A stretch of 64,000 nucleotides of DNA from Syngnathus acus. Its lineage: Eukaryota; Chordata; Actinopteri; Syngnathiformes; Syngnathidae. The stretch is from NCBI RefSeq assembly GCF_901709675.1, contig NC_051097.1, forward strand, positions 11,510,039 to 11,574,038, in the 5' to 3' direction. Numbering within the stretch: the stretch's first letter is position 1; every line of letters begins with the position of its first letter. The position numbers and the translations under genes are program-made. Below are positions 26,673 to 37,441 of this stretch, piece by piece. The notes beneath the pieces are model-generated. The model had not been told where the DNA came from, did no database searches, and worked only from the letters and a program-made list of their open reading frames with translations.

Positions 26673-28059
26673 ATGGCGGCTCTCGGCATCAACTGCTTTT
26701 TGCTGTCAGGCTGCCTTTCACTTTTGGTCTCGAGCGCTTCGGTGGTGCCTACCACTGATGAAGCGCAGACCAGGTTGACCTTTGAAGATGTTTCCAAAGT
26801 TGGTCAAGATGCCACCAAAAGGGCTTCGGATCCGTTGCCAATCCAGAATCACACTCCGGGTTTTGAAACGGGAAGAACATCTGCTCCCGAGAGTTCCGAT
26901 CCTATCTTCAACTCCTCCTCCGGAAGTCTGATCTCCACACCAGCAGAGCCTCCTGAAGCCTCAAAGAGCACAATCCAGTCCACTTTAGTGGCCACTCAAA
27001 GTCAAAAGATCGCCGCATACACATCTCCTGCTAACTGGGATCTTTCCAGTTTGACCACCACACCAGAAGCAGCAAGAAGCAGCTCCATCGCTGGCTCCAA
27101 GGGAAATTCAACTCCAGTCCATTCTCCAGAGACTTCTAGGGGACCGGCTCCTACTGGCTCTTTGAAACCTGAGGATCTTTCTGCTCGAAGAAAGTCCACT
27201 CTCCTCACCAGAGACCTCCAGCTCTGTCCCAGATGCTACTCCAACCCCGATCCAAGGCCACACCATTCTGTCAGCTTTGAACACATCTTTGGCCGGCAAT
27301 GCCAATCTTACCAATTCCATTTCCACACCAGAAGCACCAAGGGCCACTATCTGGTCTACTCCACTCCCAATCCAAAGTCATAAAAGCACCGCAGTGACAT
27401 CTTGGACGACTAACTCCAATCCTACCAGGCTGGTCTCCACAGCAGACCCTCCCCAATCAACGAGATCCGGCTCTGAGTCGACGCCAATCCCGACCCAAAG
27501 TCACAGACCTCCTCCAGGTTTTGGGACAACTCCAACGCGAGAACCCCCTGAGCTACCAAGTTCGCCTCCAGTAACGAGTCCTCCAGCTTTCGGAACAACG
27601 GTAAGGCCCGGAGCTCCTACTGCTACGAGAAGCCCGAGCTCCACCTCAGCGGGAACGTCCTCGAGCCCGACGACCACTCGGGCGCCTTGCATCAGCCCGA
27701 AGAATCCCCCCGTCTCGGAGAACCAGTCGTGCTCCCCCCGTGGCGTGGTGAAGCCCTGCCTGGTGGCCATCGCCTGCCTGGCCGCCCTGGCCACCATCTT
27801 CATGGTATCCACTATCGTCCTCTGCGCCAAACTCTCCACCAGGAATTACAAGCCGAGGAAGGCCCAGGACCAGACGGAGATGACCTTCATGTCGTCGCTT
27901 CTGCCCGAGAGGAACTACGAAGGCGTGAGGCGGCAGCGCAGCCCGGTCTCCAACGGAGTCTTGGTGCTTCACAGCGCCGGCGGCGGGGACAGCGACGATG
28001 ACATGGACGACAACCTCACCCTAAGCAGCTTCCTTCCGGAGGGTGACAGGTGTGTTTAG
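26673..28059 (+). CDS. selplg: P-selectin glycoprotein ligand 1 (PSGL-1), with an internal frame break
   Basis: A mucin-like leukocyte adhesion ligand for selectins. The ATG sits directly after a TTTCAG acceptor. Residues 1-22 (MAALGINCFLLSGCLSLLVSS) form a signal peptide, and a long Ser/Thr/Pro-rich ectodomain follows. The C-terminal part (second frame) has a transmembrane helix, CLVAIACLAALATIFMVSTI, and a cytoplasmic tail with EMTFMSSLLPERNYEG and ending DDNLTLSSFLPEGD, closely like human PSGL-1 (TEM..SSLLPD and DDLTLHSFLP). The reading frame changes by one base between about 27165 and 27200: the upstream frame stops at 27381-27383, and the mucin-like composition continues in the next frame (SPETSSSVPDATPTPIQGHT). 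No GT-AG intron is visible there. It may be a real inactivating indel, an assembly error or an allele. The neighbours coro1c and tmem119 support orthology. Confidence 0.8.
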
Positions 28060-30274
28060 AAAGGCCGACTTTGTCCGGATGGATGGTGAGTCTTCCGTTG
28101 CGCGTTTTGCTAGCGCGGTGGACGAGCGCTTAGCACGTCCGCCGAGCGCTTAGCACGTCCGCCTTTCAGTTCTCAGGTTTGCTGGTTGACTTTGGCGCCA
28201 ATGTTCTGGCTAAGTCCTGATTGGTGTCAAGGAACTATGTTGATCTCACATCTCTACCAAGAGACAAAAGAAACGATTGGAGGACATAAAGCAGCTGAAT
28301 GTAGCCTAGGTTCTTTGTGTAAATGCTAAGTGGCTAAATGCTGAATAATAAAAAAATAAAAAAAATAAAAAAAAGACTTGTATGCAAATACTGGGTCAAT
28401 ATTTTGTTGAAAAACAAAAACTATTTCTTTTCATGATGGGTGGATTCTGTTTTGGTTTCCTGAAGTACAATTTAGATGCTCGTTTAGTTAGCACACCTTT
28501 AGCATTTCTCATTCTGTGTTAGCATTAAGCTAGCAGCCATTTGTTTGGCCGCTATTTGGCTGTGTTTTTTGATGAGTTGATCAAATAACAAATTTGCTCA
28601 CTCCTGCGTTGAGGTCAAAGGACGAGTCAAATGTTTTATCAGCCCAAGTCGGTATGATAGCCTATAGGAGGAAATGAATCTATTTTTCAACTGTCACCAT
28701 CAAAGTGGGTTCCGTCGTTTGTGCTTTCACTCATCACAAATTCTCTGCAGCGCTGCACACAGTGTAACAAGCTTGGAGGTGTCTGCCGACGGCTGGTGTC
28801 GCTGATGATGACCATATAAAGTGGCAAATGTTAGTCTGCGTTGTTTCCAAGAGGCAAACCCTTTTGATTCCAACCCCCATTCTGGAGGAAGGCCACACAG
28901 GAAACATTCACCTTTTCCTGCATTAGTTGCCTCAGACGACTGATTTAGTCTTTTTTTTTTTTCTTCCTTTTTTTTGGGGGGGGGGCTCACTGAGAAGGAC
29001 AATTTGCGGGTTTTACTCAAATAAGAGCATTAAAGTGACATGTTTCATGTCTACAGCTGTAGAAAATGTGTGCATGTCAAAGTTTTTGGATTCATGGGTT
29101 CTCGAAATTTGATCGGGCCAAATATCGGGCCAAAACAAATCCATTTGGGGAGGCGCCCAAGCCATGACTTGGCCCTACCTCCACCTCAGCAGCACAATGT
29201 CAACATCTGGCTAACAAGAACAATCTGTGTAGAGTCAACGGGGGGAGGAGTACTGATGAAGAAGGAGGGAGGGAGGGAGGGAGACAGGGAGGGAGGGAGG
29301 TCCGCTCATGCCTTTGAACGGCGCCGTCTGTTTCGACCATTCCGCACAGGGAAAGTGGACATGTGGACCAGTTTGCCACGCTCGCCCTTTATGCTTCCAC
29401 TTTTCCGTACTTCATCTGAGCTCTTTACCTACAGGAACTCATCTTCTCCTTCTTCTTCTTCTCCCTCAGTGGTGGCTGGTGAGTATTTTCCATCCGTCGT
29501 AGCGCTAAATTCCAAAATGAAGGGAAACTCTTTCCAGTGATGCTTCCAGTGTGAGGATCTTGAAGCTTTTTGCTGACTTTGCAAGTTGTTTGTCTCTCTT
29601 ATTGGGACTGATTTTATTATTCCATTTGAATATTTATGGGTCACACTACCCAGGCATGCGCGTGTGTGTGTGGGGGGGGGGACGTCAACTCAGCCCCCTT
29701 AGCCAGATAAAGTTTCACTTGGCCTAGCTTGAGCACGGACTGCAGAATTTCAAAAAAAAAGCAGCCTCATCATCACGCCTTTCTTTCTTTTGTATTTTGC
29801 CGATTCACCCAGAAGTCAAACGTGGTTGTTTTAGGTGCATCTTTTGAAGTGGATCAACTCAATAGTTGTCTCCAGATGGTCAGGAAAAAAAGTCATGCCC
29901 CGTCATCAGTTGCACCGATCACTCCCAAATTAGGTGCACGTCTCTGATAGCAAGACCCACAAAAAGGTCTCTCGGACTCACGTCCCAAACTAAACAGGAA
30001 GTGAGTATGCCCCCCCCCCCTTGCAGAGTAACAATTACGTTCCTACAATCCCGTCTGTTTGGCTTGCGAGCGATCCAATTGGACGAGGAATCGTCGCTTT
30101 GAGGTGATGTCACGAAATAATTTGGACATCAGAGCTTTTCTGTGCGTGATGTCACCTTTGACCCCATTGATCGATAAGCCGTTCAGATAATGGATATCTT
30201 GATCTCCAGAGACATCACAGTGAAGTGAATTCCAGGATGTAACTTGTGTTGTTGTCTCCAGATCCTGGAGCGCA
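28060..30274. other. selplg 3' region and tmem119 5' region
   Basis: AATAAA at 28347-28352 probably serves selplg. A degenerate SINE-like piece lies near 28109-28200, GGGA repeats near 29265-29300, and a donor-like site after 29479 that could end a noncoding exon of tmem119. No additional coding gene is recognised. Confidence 0.5.
28109..28200 (+). repeat. Degenerate tRNA-like SINE fragment
   Basis: Includes two direct copies of GAGCGCTTAGCACGTCCGCC followed by TTTCAGTTCTCAGGTTTG. It resembles the A-box region of tRNA-derived fish repeats that read GGTTAGCGCGTCTGCCTCACAG. This is from memory of the repeat style; a repeat-library search would decide. Confidence 0.35.
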
Positions 30275-30919
30275 ATGAAACTGCTCTTGTACAACTTGGT
30301 GGAAGGCAGTACCGACCTCGAGGAACCGGACGATGTCACGACCTCCAGCGCCGCCTTGGACCACCGATTCACGCCGCAAGACTTCCTGAGCCAGGTGGTG
30401 GACTTTCTGCGAGACCACATGGTCTTGGTCCTGGTGGTGGCGTCCCTGGTCTTGATTGCGCTCCTGGCCGTGTGCGGCGCCGTCTTCCTGACGAGGCGGC
30501 GTAAGTTCCACACCTACTACCCGTCGTCGTATCCCGCCAAGATGTACGTAGACCAGCAGGACAAGAGCGGCGGGGCGAGGGGATTTCATGAAATTCCCGA
30601 GAAGAAGACGGCGGCCGCCACCCATCGGGAAAGCCAACTAACAGATTCCAACAAGCAGCTCCAGGCGGACATCACGAGGGTGGCGAAGAGTCTGAGGACT
30701 CCCACCAAAACTTTGGAGGACGGCTCCAGGACAGAGACGCCGGTTGCGGACCAGGCCGGCGAGGCGCCCGAAGCGTCACCGCAGGGCGATGGGGCGGAGA
30801 AGCCCGAAGATGAGTTCCGGGAGCCAGCCAGCAGCCGGAATCTGCGACCTCCGTCTTTGCATCTTCACAACGATTCAGCCACTCTGCAGCTTATCGCCGG
30901 GGAGAAAACAGCCTTCTAA
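30275..30919 (+). CDS. tmem119: Transmembrane protein 119 homologue
   Basis: A single-pass membrane protein known in mammals as an osteoblast differentiation factor and a microglial marker. A single open exon of 214 residues follows an acceptor at about 30257. The transmembrane helix is at residues about 48-70 (MVLVLVVASLVLIALLAVCG). The juxtamembrane signature YYPSSYPAKMYVDQQDKSGG matches human YYPSSFPKKKYVDQSDRAGG almost exactly. The tail contains SNKQLQADITRVAKSL, like human SRQLQADILAATQNL, and is then acidic and disordered. Unlike human TMEM119, no cleavable signal peptide is visible after Met1, and the in-frame codon read through from the inferred upstream exon is a stop. Either this ATG is the start or an unseen exon supplies the leader. 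Its position between selplg and iscu matches human. Confidence 0.87.
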   Translation: MKLLLYNLVEGSTDLEEPDDVTTSSAALDHRFTPQDFLSQVVDFLRDHMVLVLVVASLVLIALLAVCGAVFLTRRRKFHTYYPSSYPAKMYVDQQDKSGGARGFHEIPEKKTAAATHRESQLTDSNKQLQADITRVAKSLRTPTKTLEDGSRTETPVADQAGEAPEASPQGDGAEKPEDEFREPASSRNLRPPSLHLHNDSATLQLIAGEKTAF

Positions 30920-30984
30920 AAGGGACACCACCCCGGACATACCTCAAAGCACGTTTTGAGTTTTTTGAAAGAGATGTACACGGC

Positions 30985-31180
30985 GGTGGCGGGACTAGCG
31001 CTTAGCATGTCGGCCTTGCCGTTCACTTGCTGATTGAGTTTGAAACATTTGACACATTGGGCAGCATGATTGGCCAGCGTGTGCGCCCAGCAGTTTGGAA
31101 GTTCTGGCTTTGAATCGCAGCTGTGATTGAGGTGCCTGATGGTCCGTTTTCTGTAAATGTGCCTTGGACTGGATGGGATT
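30985..31180 (+). repeat. Degenerate SINE-like fragment
   Basis: GACTAGCGCTTAGCATGTCGGCCTTGCC, then GTTTGGAAGTTCTGGCTTTGAATCGCAGC and TGTGCCTTGGACTGGATGGG, in the order expected for a tRNA-derived fish SINE body. It shares its head with the fragment at 28109. Identification is tentative. Confidence 0.35.
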
Positions 31181-31255
31181 ATAGATCATGAAATATTGGG
31201 GGCTTTCAAATAAGCGCATAGTGTTGCTTAAGGGATGCTCCTTTAGCCAAATGCT

Positions 31256-31261
31256 AATAAA
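31256..31261 (+). terminator. Polyadenylation signal, tmem119
   Basis: AATAAA about 340 bases after the tmem119 stop codon. Confidence 0.45.
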
Positions 31262-31696
31262 CAATGAAAAACAGCATAGGCAAGCGAACACATTTAGCAT
31301 TGATGCTGTTTGAGATATTTGAACACAAACGTGTAGGGAGGCTCGCGGACTGCAACCTACCCAGACCAGATCTGATGTGGAGCGAGATTGGACTCGTGAC
31401 GAGTGGAAGTGGACCGACGCCACCTGCCAAGAGGGACCAACCCAGCCAACTACTCAGTCAAGTGGGTGTTTTTTTTTTTTCTCTCATTGAGACTCAAGTT
31501 CTTTCTACGTACGGTCTGTTCTTTTAAAAGCCAAATTTGAAAGCCTTAACCCGATTTGAAGTCTCTACACGGCGCACTTGCGTGTTTGTTTGGCCCTGAC
31601 CTGTCAAAGGGTTTGAATGTTGACGCTGCCAAATGACTCGATTTCATAACTCGCTCCTTTTAAAACATCTCAGACAATTTGTCATGTTTGAGTCAT

Positions 31697-31702
31697 TTTA
31701 TT
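31697..31702 (-). terminator. Polyadenylation signal, iscu
   Basis: TTTATT on the plus strand (AATAAA on the minus strand), about 170 bases past the iscu stop codon. Confidence 0.45.
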
Positions 31703-31869
31703 TAGATAATTGACACACTGTTGCTTGGTTACATATATTGCCGTCAACATGAAGTTGAAGCATTAGTGCTGTGCGCATGCGTGACAGGCGACGTTCACTT
31801 GGGTCACACCAGGTCCGCTTCTATCAGGTGCAGGAAGTAACGCGGGTTCTGCCAAACGGGAAGCGCTGC

Positions 31870-33420
31870 TCAATTGGCTGCCACCTGCTGGTCGTCTTGC
31901 TGCTTGAGCCGGTAGTCGGCCAGCGCCGCCTTGATGGCGTCCTCGGCAAGCACTAGGAGAGACGCGTCATTAGATACACAAAAAATGGAACGACTAAAAA
32001 AAAATCCTTCTTTGTAAGCGTTGCTGCACTGTGTTCCGAATCACCATAAGGTTAGCGTTTGTGGCATTTTGCATTCGATGTTAGCATGAAGTGAAGTAGC
32101 TTGTTTTGTGTCAGTGTTGCGTACTGGAGCAGTGCAGTTTGACAGGCGGCAAGCAGAGCTCTTTGGCGATGTCCGTGTTCCTGATGCTCAGCGCCTCGTC
32201 CACCTCAAAGAGAAAACGCTACACCGTCAGCAACAGGACACCTCGTAGTCTGAGTCGGCCGCTCCTCACAGATTTGCCCTTGATCCACTCGGTGGCCAGC
32301 GAGCTGGAGGCGATGGCCGAGCCGCAGCCGAACGTCTTGAAGCGGGCGTCCACGATCTTGCCATTGTCGTCAACCTCGATCTGTAAACGGGGAAAAAAAA
32401 AAAAAACCAACCCTCAAATCAAGTGAATTCAATTCACGATACAGGGCCTGATAGACGTGACGGCAGACCTGAAGCTTCATGACGTCGCCGCACGCCGGCG
32501 CCCCAACCAGGCCGGTGCCCACCTTCCTGGAGTGTTTGTCCAGGGTGCCCACATTCCTCGGGTTCTCGTAATGATCCACCACCTTTGACACAACTCGGGT
32601 CAGCTCTTGTTGCGCCTCCAGACATCAAGTTACCCCCCCCCCCCCCCCATGGACTCCATTCCGTGAGTCACAATGGAGTAAACACATTAGGACAGGATAT
32701 CATTCTTTGGCATGACAACGACTGCAGCCTGAACTCCCCCTGAACCCCAGCCGCCAACTTTCTGCAAGTCACAGTGACCAAGGCAACGTTACATGCGACT
32801 TTCAAATGGTTTGTTTGTTTTTTTAGTTGTAATCAGCATGTGTCTAAGAAGCACATAAAGAACAATTGGTTTGCTTGAATAAATCTACATTTTTAGGTCA
32901 AATAGCTCTTAATATTTGCACTTTTAATAAATACATGATAAAAACAAACCCCAAATGAACTATATTTTAGTTGACATTTGTAGAGCAGAAAACGTTTTTG
33001 AAATTTAAATGAACATATATTACAGGACTTTCGTATCCATGAAAATGAAACTCAAGATGCTAATGATTGATTGTGAAATGATACTTTCACATTATGCCAC
33101 TTGAACATTTGACCATCCGAAATCGGTATGACGCACCTGAAAATATATTTTCCATTACATTTTAAAATGAATGAAGATTTTACACGATTATAAAAATAAT
33201 TTGGAGGTCATCTAACGTGACACTTGTTATCCACACAGATCCAGTTCCTAACGACGCCATCATGAGAAAAAAAGAAAAAAATCGATTTAAAATCAAATGA
33301 AATAATGGTACTTCCTACCTTCTGGTGATAGCAACACTGGGAAAAGATTTCGGGAACAGAAAGTCTCCTCGTGAGTAAAGTGAGAGGACTGAGGCATTTG
33401 ATCGCCACAGCGGCCGCCAT
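31870..33420 (-). CDS. iscu: Iron-sulfur cluster assembly scaffold ISCU
   Basis: The mitochondrial scaffold on which NFS1-ISD11-frataxin build [2Fe-2S] clusters, later passed on by HSPA9/HSCB. Five exons on the minus strand: 33319-33420, 32469-32582, 32270-32380, 32125-32203, 31870-31952, total 162 residues (human 167). The first exon encodes a basic, Ser/Arg-containing mitochondrial presequence ([19 protein letters not shown]). The conserved core follows: [30 protein letters not shown] with the first ligand Cys and Asp, [19 protein letters not shown] with the second Cys, the chaperone-binding LPPVK motif, and [15 protein letters not shown] with the third Cys. All ligand residues are present. 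It converges with tmem119, as in human. Confidence 0.97.
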
Positions 33421-34223
33421 GCTGTTCAATTCAATAACACAACCGAAGTGACGCACTTCGAAACACGGCGATCATTTAAGGGCAGCTAACGGCTAATGCT
33501 TTACGTAACATACGTCACAACAAGGGGGCGGGGATACTCACGACTGCGCCTATTTTACGCAGTTTCTCAAATGCCCTTCAATTAGGTTAGGATTAACGAT
33601 CATGTTCAAGACACATGGTTATGTCTCACAATAACTATCAGCAATGATTTAAAGAAAAGTAGGAAACAGACAAATATCAATATAGAACACTTTATATCTT
33701 CAAATACCCGCAAGTGGTAATATTTTGAAATGATCACTTTGACGACATTCAACCGTTTGCCATCATCGGTTTGTGGAACTCGTGTCGTCTGATCCATGCT
33801 GGTGCGTTATAATAAAGTGAATGCTCGACAATAAAAAATAATTATAACGGGGGCGGGGGGCTAATTTCATATTGTGTCACTTTTTCAGGAACTGGCCTGC
33901 AAGCAAAAAAAATGGGAAGTTATGTAGTTGCATGGGAGTCAGCAGAAATATGCTTTATGTGTGGATTGCTTCAAACCCAGACCAGCACACAAAGTAAGTA
34001 CTAACAATTTGGTTTTGTCTTGACTAGAGTGGTACAATTTACTTTCAAATTGGAAACTTTCTTTGGAGGACTGCTTAGGATCCAGGAATGTTCACATTTA
34101 GGTGTGTGACACCTGTCAGATAAATGAAATAACATTGAGGGCTAACTCCCTCAAAAATAATATGTCATGAAATATTTCAGTGCTAATATATGATGAAATA
34201 TTTCAGGAGCGCGCGCATCCAGG
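33421..34223. other. Divergent interval between iscu and the cmklr1-like gene
   Basis: Holds the iscu promoter near 33430-33560 and an AT-rich stretch. A TTTCAG acceptor at about 34206 lies just before the receptor ATG, implying an upstream noncoding exon, whose limits I cannot place. Confidence 0.5.
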
Positions 34224-35322
34224 ATGACTGTGGATTACATCGAGTTTGGAGATTACAGCGCTGACAACGAAAGCCAACAAAATAATGTCAGCCTCTTTGG
34301 CACGGTGAATGTTGGCGGCCACCAGGCGTCTTTGACTCCTTTCCTGGTGGCCGTCAACGTCTTGGTCTGCGTGGTGGGCCTGGCCGGGAACTCCCTGGTG
34401 ATCTGGATCTGCGGCTGGAAGATGAAAAGAACAGTCATCACCACTTGGTACCTGAGTCTGGCCGTCTCCGACTTGTTGTTCTGCGCCCTCCTGCCCTTGG
34501 AGGTGGCCTACACGCTCACCTCGCACTGGCCTTTCGGACTAGCGCTGTGCAAGCTGGCGTCCTCGGCGCTCTTCTTCAACATGTTCAGCAGCGTCTTCCT
34601 TTTAGTTGTGATCAGCGCCGACCGATGCGTGCTGACCTGCTTCCCGGTGTGGTCGCGGAACCGCCGCACGGTCCGCGGGGCCTCGGCGGCCGTGGCGCTC
34701 ATGTGGGTGCTCTCGGCGCTCCTCACGCTGCCCTCGCTGGCTGTCAGGCAAACGGCGCTCCAAGGAGACGTGGTCCGATGCTACGTGCGCTACACGGCGC
34801 CGTCCAGACACAAGGCGGTGGCGTTGAGCCGCTTCCTATGCGGCTTCCTGGTGCCTTTCCTGGCCATCGTGTGCTGCAGCGCCGTGCTGGCAGCCAAGCT
34901 GCGAGGGATGAGCATCAGGTGGGACCTCGTCTTCCTTCCCGCTGGCTTTCGGCTTCGCCAAAAACGTGCAAAGCTGTCAAATGCTGATGTGCGTGCGTGC
35001 GTCTTGTTCATTTAGATCCAGCAAGCCTTACAAAATCATGGCGGCGCTCATCTCCTGCTTCTTTGTGTGCTGGGTTCCCTACCACACTTTTGTTCTCCTG
35101 GAGTTGGACGTGAAGAAAGTCAGCCTGGAGAGTCTTCATACCGGGATGCGAGTGGGCACCACTCTGGCTGCGGCAAACAGTTTTCTGTCACCCGTTCTTT
35201 ATATTTTCATCGGTAACGACTTCAACCAAATGTTAAGACGCTCGGTGACGGAAAGGTTGGAGTCAGTGATGGATGTCCGGACTGGACCTTCTCAGTCAGT
35301 GCAAAACATGCCAAATGTTTGA
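34224..35322 (+). CDS. cmklr1: Chemerin/chemokine-like receptor (rhodopsin-family GPCR)
   Basis: A seven-helix receptor of the chemoattractant group (CMKLR1/GPR1). Two coding exons, 34224-34918 and 35016-35322, give 333 residues. The N-terminus has acidic and Tyr residues (DYIEFGDYSADNES) and an N-glycosylation site NVS. TM1 has GNSLVIWICGWKMKRTV and TM2 LSLAVSDLLF. TM3 begins with the disulfide Cys in ALCKLAS and ends SADRCV, the DRC form of DRY that CMKLR1 also has. Also present are FPVWSRNRRTVR in loop 2, VVRCYVRY in extracellular loop 2, LCGFLVPFLAI in TM5, CFFVCWVPYHTFVLLEL in TM6 and AAANSFLSPVLYIFIG in TM7. In TM7 the usual NPxxY is SPxxY. The coding intron in the third intracellular loop is unusual, since the mammalian coding region is one exon. 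Human CMKLR1 is also near ISCU. The exact paralogue within the CMKLR1/GPR1 group is uncertain. Confidence 0.82.
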
Positions 35323-36060
35323 GTCCATATGGATGTTGTTGGTGTGGCTCCGATGTTTGACATGAGTCATTCGCTCAACATAAGATGCTTAACAGCGTTC
35401 TCTGGCAACCTTTTTGAAACTGAGTGTCATGACCACTTCACTTTGTCTTTTGTTGCATTTCATTTTATTCACTGGAAATTTCATTTCCTCTTCAAGCCTT
35501 TCGTTTATGAGTGTACACATTCCCCAACGCTAACCTTACTCTTTTTTTTCTTCTTTTTTTTTGGGGCAAGTGCACGTGACCTCTGCATTTCATGTTTCTC
35601 AGCGACATTTCCGAAATAAAGCGTCGCTAAAGTCCTCCTGGCGCTAGACGGCGCTGTGTACTTTTATTTTCTCACTGAAGTCCTGCTAGCGCTAGGTGAC
35701 GCTGTGTACTTGTTTTGTTTTCGTGAAGAAGAAGGCTAGCTCTCCCGCTACGTGACGTAGCTAGCTTTCCCAACTCGAAACAACAAGCTCGGACTTTAGC
35801 TTACGCGTCTTTCGAATACTTTGCCGTGTTAAGCTCACGTCACTGCCGGTGAATCGCTCAGCTCATCGCCTGGCCCGTACAACGGCTTCACATCAGGAAG
35901 CAAGCACGCAAGCTAACAGCTGTCTAGCTTGCTGACGTCCAACTCCGAAGAATTGGACCCGTTCCCGGTGTCTCAATGTGCGCCTTTTGACGTGTTGGAC
36001 GTCGGCGTAGCTTTGCCAGCCGACTGTGCATAGTTGTTAACCGACTGGAGCTTCGCGTAA
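35323..36060. other. cmklr1-like 3' UTR and rnf185 promoter
   Basis: A polyadenylation signal at 35615-35620 closes the receptor gene. A roughly 60-bp imperfect tandem duplication (AGTCCT..GCGCTAG..GCGCTGTGTACTT) lies at 35632-35710. A CRE-like CGTGACGTAG at 35751-35760 and CpG-rich DNA precede rnf185. Confidence 0.55.
35615..35620 (+). terminator. Polyadenylation signal, cmklr1-like
   Basis: AATAAA about 290 bases after the receptor stop, in the context CCGAAATAAAGCG. Confidence 0.6.
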
Positions 36061-37441
36061 ATGGCCAGCGCGGCTCCCTCTTCACCTTCCCCGGTCGCCG
36101 GAGCGGCCGCCCCGGAGAACGCGAGCCCCGGATCCAGCAGCACGACCGCGGGCGACGGTGGCAACCAGGACAGTACATTTGAGTGCAACATTTGTCTCGA
36201 CACCGCCAAGGATGCCGTCATCAGCCTGTGTGGACACCTCTTCTGGTAGGACGTCCATCTTTGCTAATGCAGATTGTTTTGAAAATCAAATGAAGAGTTG
36301 AGGGCCGTGACGTGACGTTCGCGAGGCCATCAATCAGCTGCACGATGCAAAGCTGCCGAGCATTTTTGTCTGCTCGACGTCAAATGTGGAGAGCGAAAGC
36401 CTGGTTGAGTTTGCTTTCCGTGCCGTTTCTCGTGTGTCTAATACGACGTGTTTCTTTCCCAACGTTCCGCCATCGCCAACCTGTTTCCCCCCCATCAGCT
36501 GGCCTTGTTTGCACCAGGTAAGCGCAACTGTCTTCTTATAAACACTTTCCAGTCATCATCTCCAACTGAAACCAGAAAACGTTTCTATTCATACCCCCGT
36601 GTGAATATTTTGACCGGTTGTTTTATACTCTTCTGGTTTCAACTGCAAAATAAAAGCTTTCCAGATAAACACGTTGTTTGTTTTCCAAGTGGTTGGAGAC
36701 GAGACCGAGCAGACAAGTGTGCCCGGTGTGTAAAGCCGGCATCAGCAGGGACAAAGTCATCCCCTTATATGGGCGCGGAAGCACCAGTCAGCAGGACCCC
36801 AGGTAGGAGGCTGTTCAGGACAAAACAGCAATGGGGTCACAGTGACACGTGACTCAAGTCAAAGCCGCTCTTGTTTTATTTCAAGAGAGAAAACACCCCC
36901 GCGACCGCAAGGCCAAAGGCCCGAGCCAGAAAACCGCGGCGTAAGTACATGTTCATTTGTGATGGTGTTATGCCCCATTCCAATCTGAAGATAACTTCAC
37001 TTATGCTTAGGGGAACCTGGGCCTGCTCTCTGAAGTCATAGAATTGGCAAAACCATGCGGTGAAATTGAACAGTGCCACCGTTTGTGCCTCATGGCAACT
37101 GGCCAGCAGGGGGCAGTGTCCCCGATCCCCACCTTAATTAAGGTTCTCCACGTTTTCAGGGCTTCCAGGGATTCGGCTTCGGGGACGGAGGTTTTCAGAT
37201 GTCCTTTGGAATCGGCGCCTTCCCCTTTGGTATTTTTGCCACCGCCTTTAACATCAACGACGGCCGACCCCCTCCAGGTATTGGCCGTACGTGTCCATAA
37301 ATGATCTCGCAATCCTAATCTTCTCCCTCCGTCCGCCGCTCAGCCGCCCCGGGGACCCCGCAGCACACGGACGAACAGTTCCTGTCCCGACTCTTCCTCT
37401 TTGTGGCGCTGGTCATCATGTTTTGGCTCCTCATTGCCTGA
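36061..37441 (+). CDS. rnf185: RING finger protein 185 (ER/mitochondrial E3 ubiquitin ligase)
   Basis: A tail-anchored RING E3 ligase of the endoplasmic reticulum (ER-associated degradation) and mitochondrial outer membrane. Six exons: 36061-36245, 36499-36517, 36690-36802, 36886-36940, 37160-37277, 37344-37441, total 195 residues (human 192). The N-terminal 35 residues are Ala/Ser/Pro-rich and variable. The C3HC4 RING is [47 protein letters not shown], with all eight metal ligands. The second exon is only 19 bases and supplies most of the CWPCLHQ segment. Next come [33 protein letters not shown], a Gly/Phe-rich stretch [19 protein letters not shown], and a C-terminal hydrophobic anchor [15 protein letters not shown]. 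The family identity is RNF185 rather than RNF5 by the near-identical linker. Confidence 0.97.

Larger units (their letters stand above)
30920..31869. other. Convergent 3' regions of tmem119 and iscu
   Basis: The 3' ends of two converging genes. It carries a polyadenylation signal for each strand and a degenerate repeat at 30985-31180. No coding exon is recognised. Confidence 0.55.
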
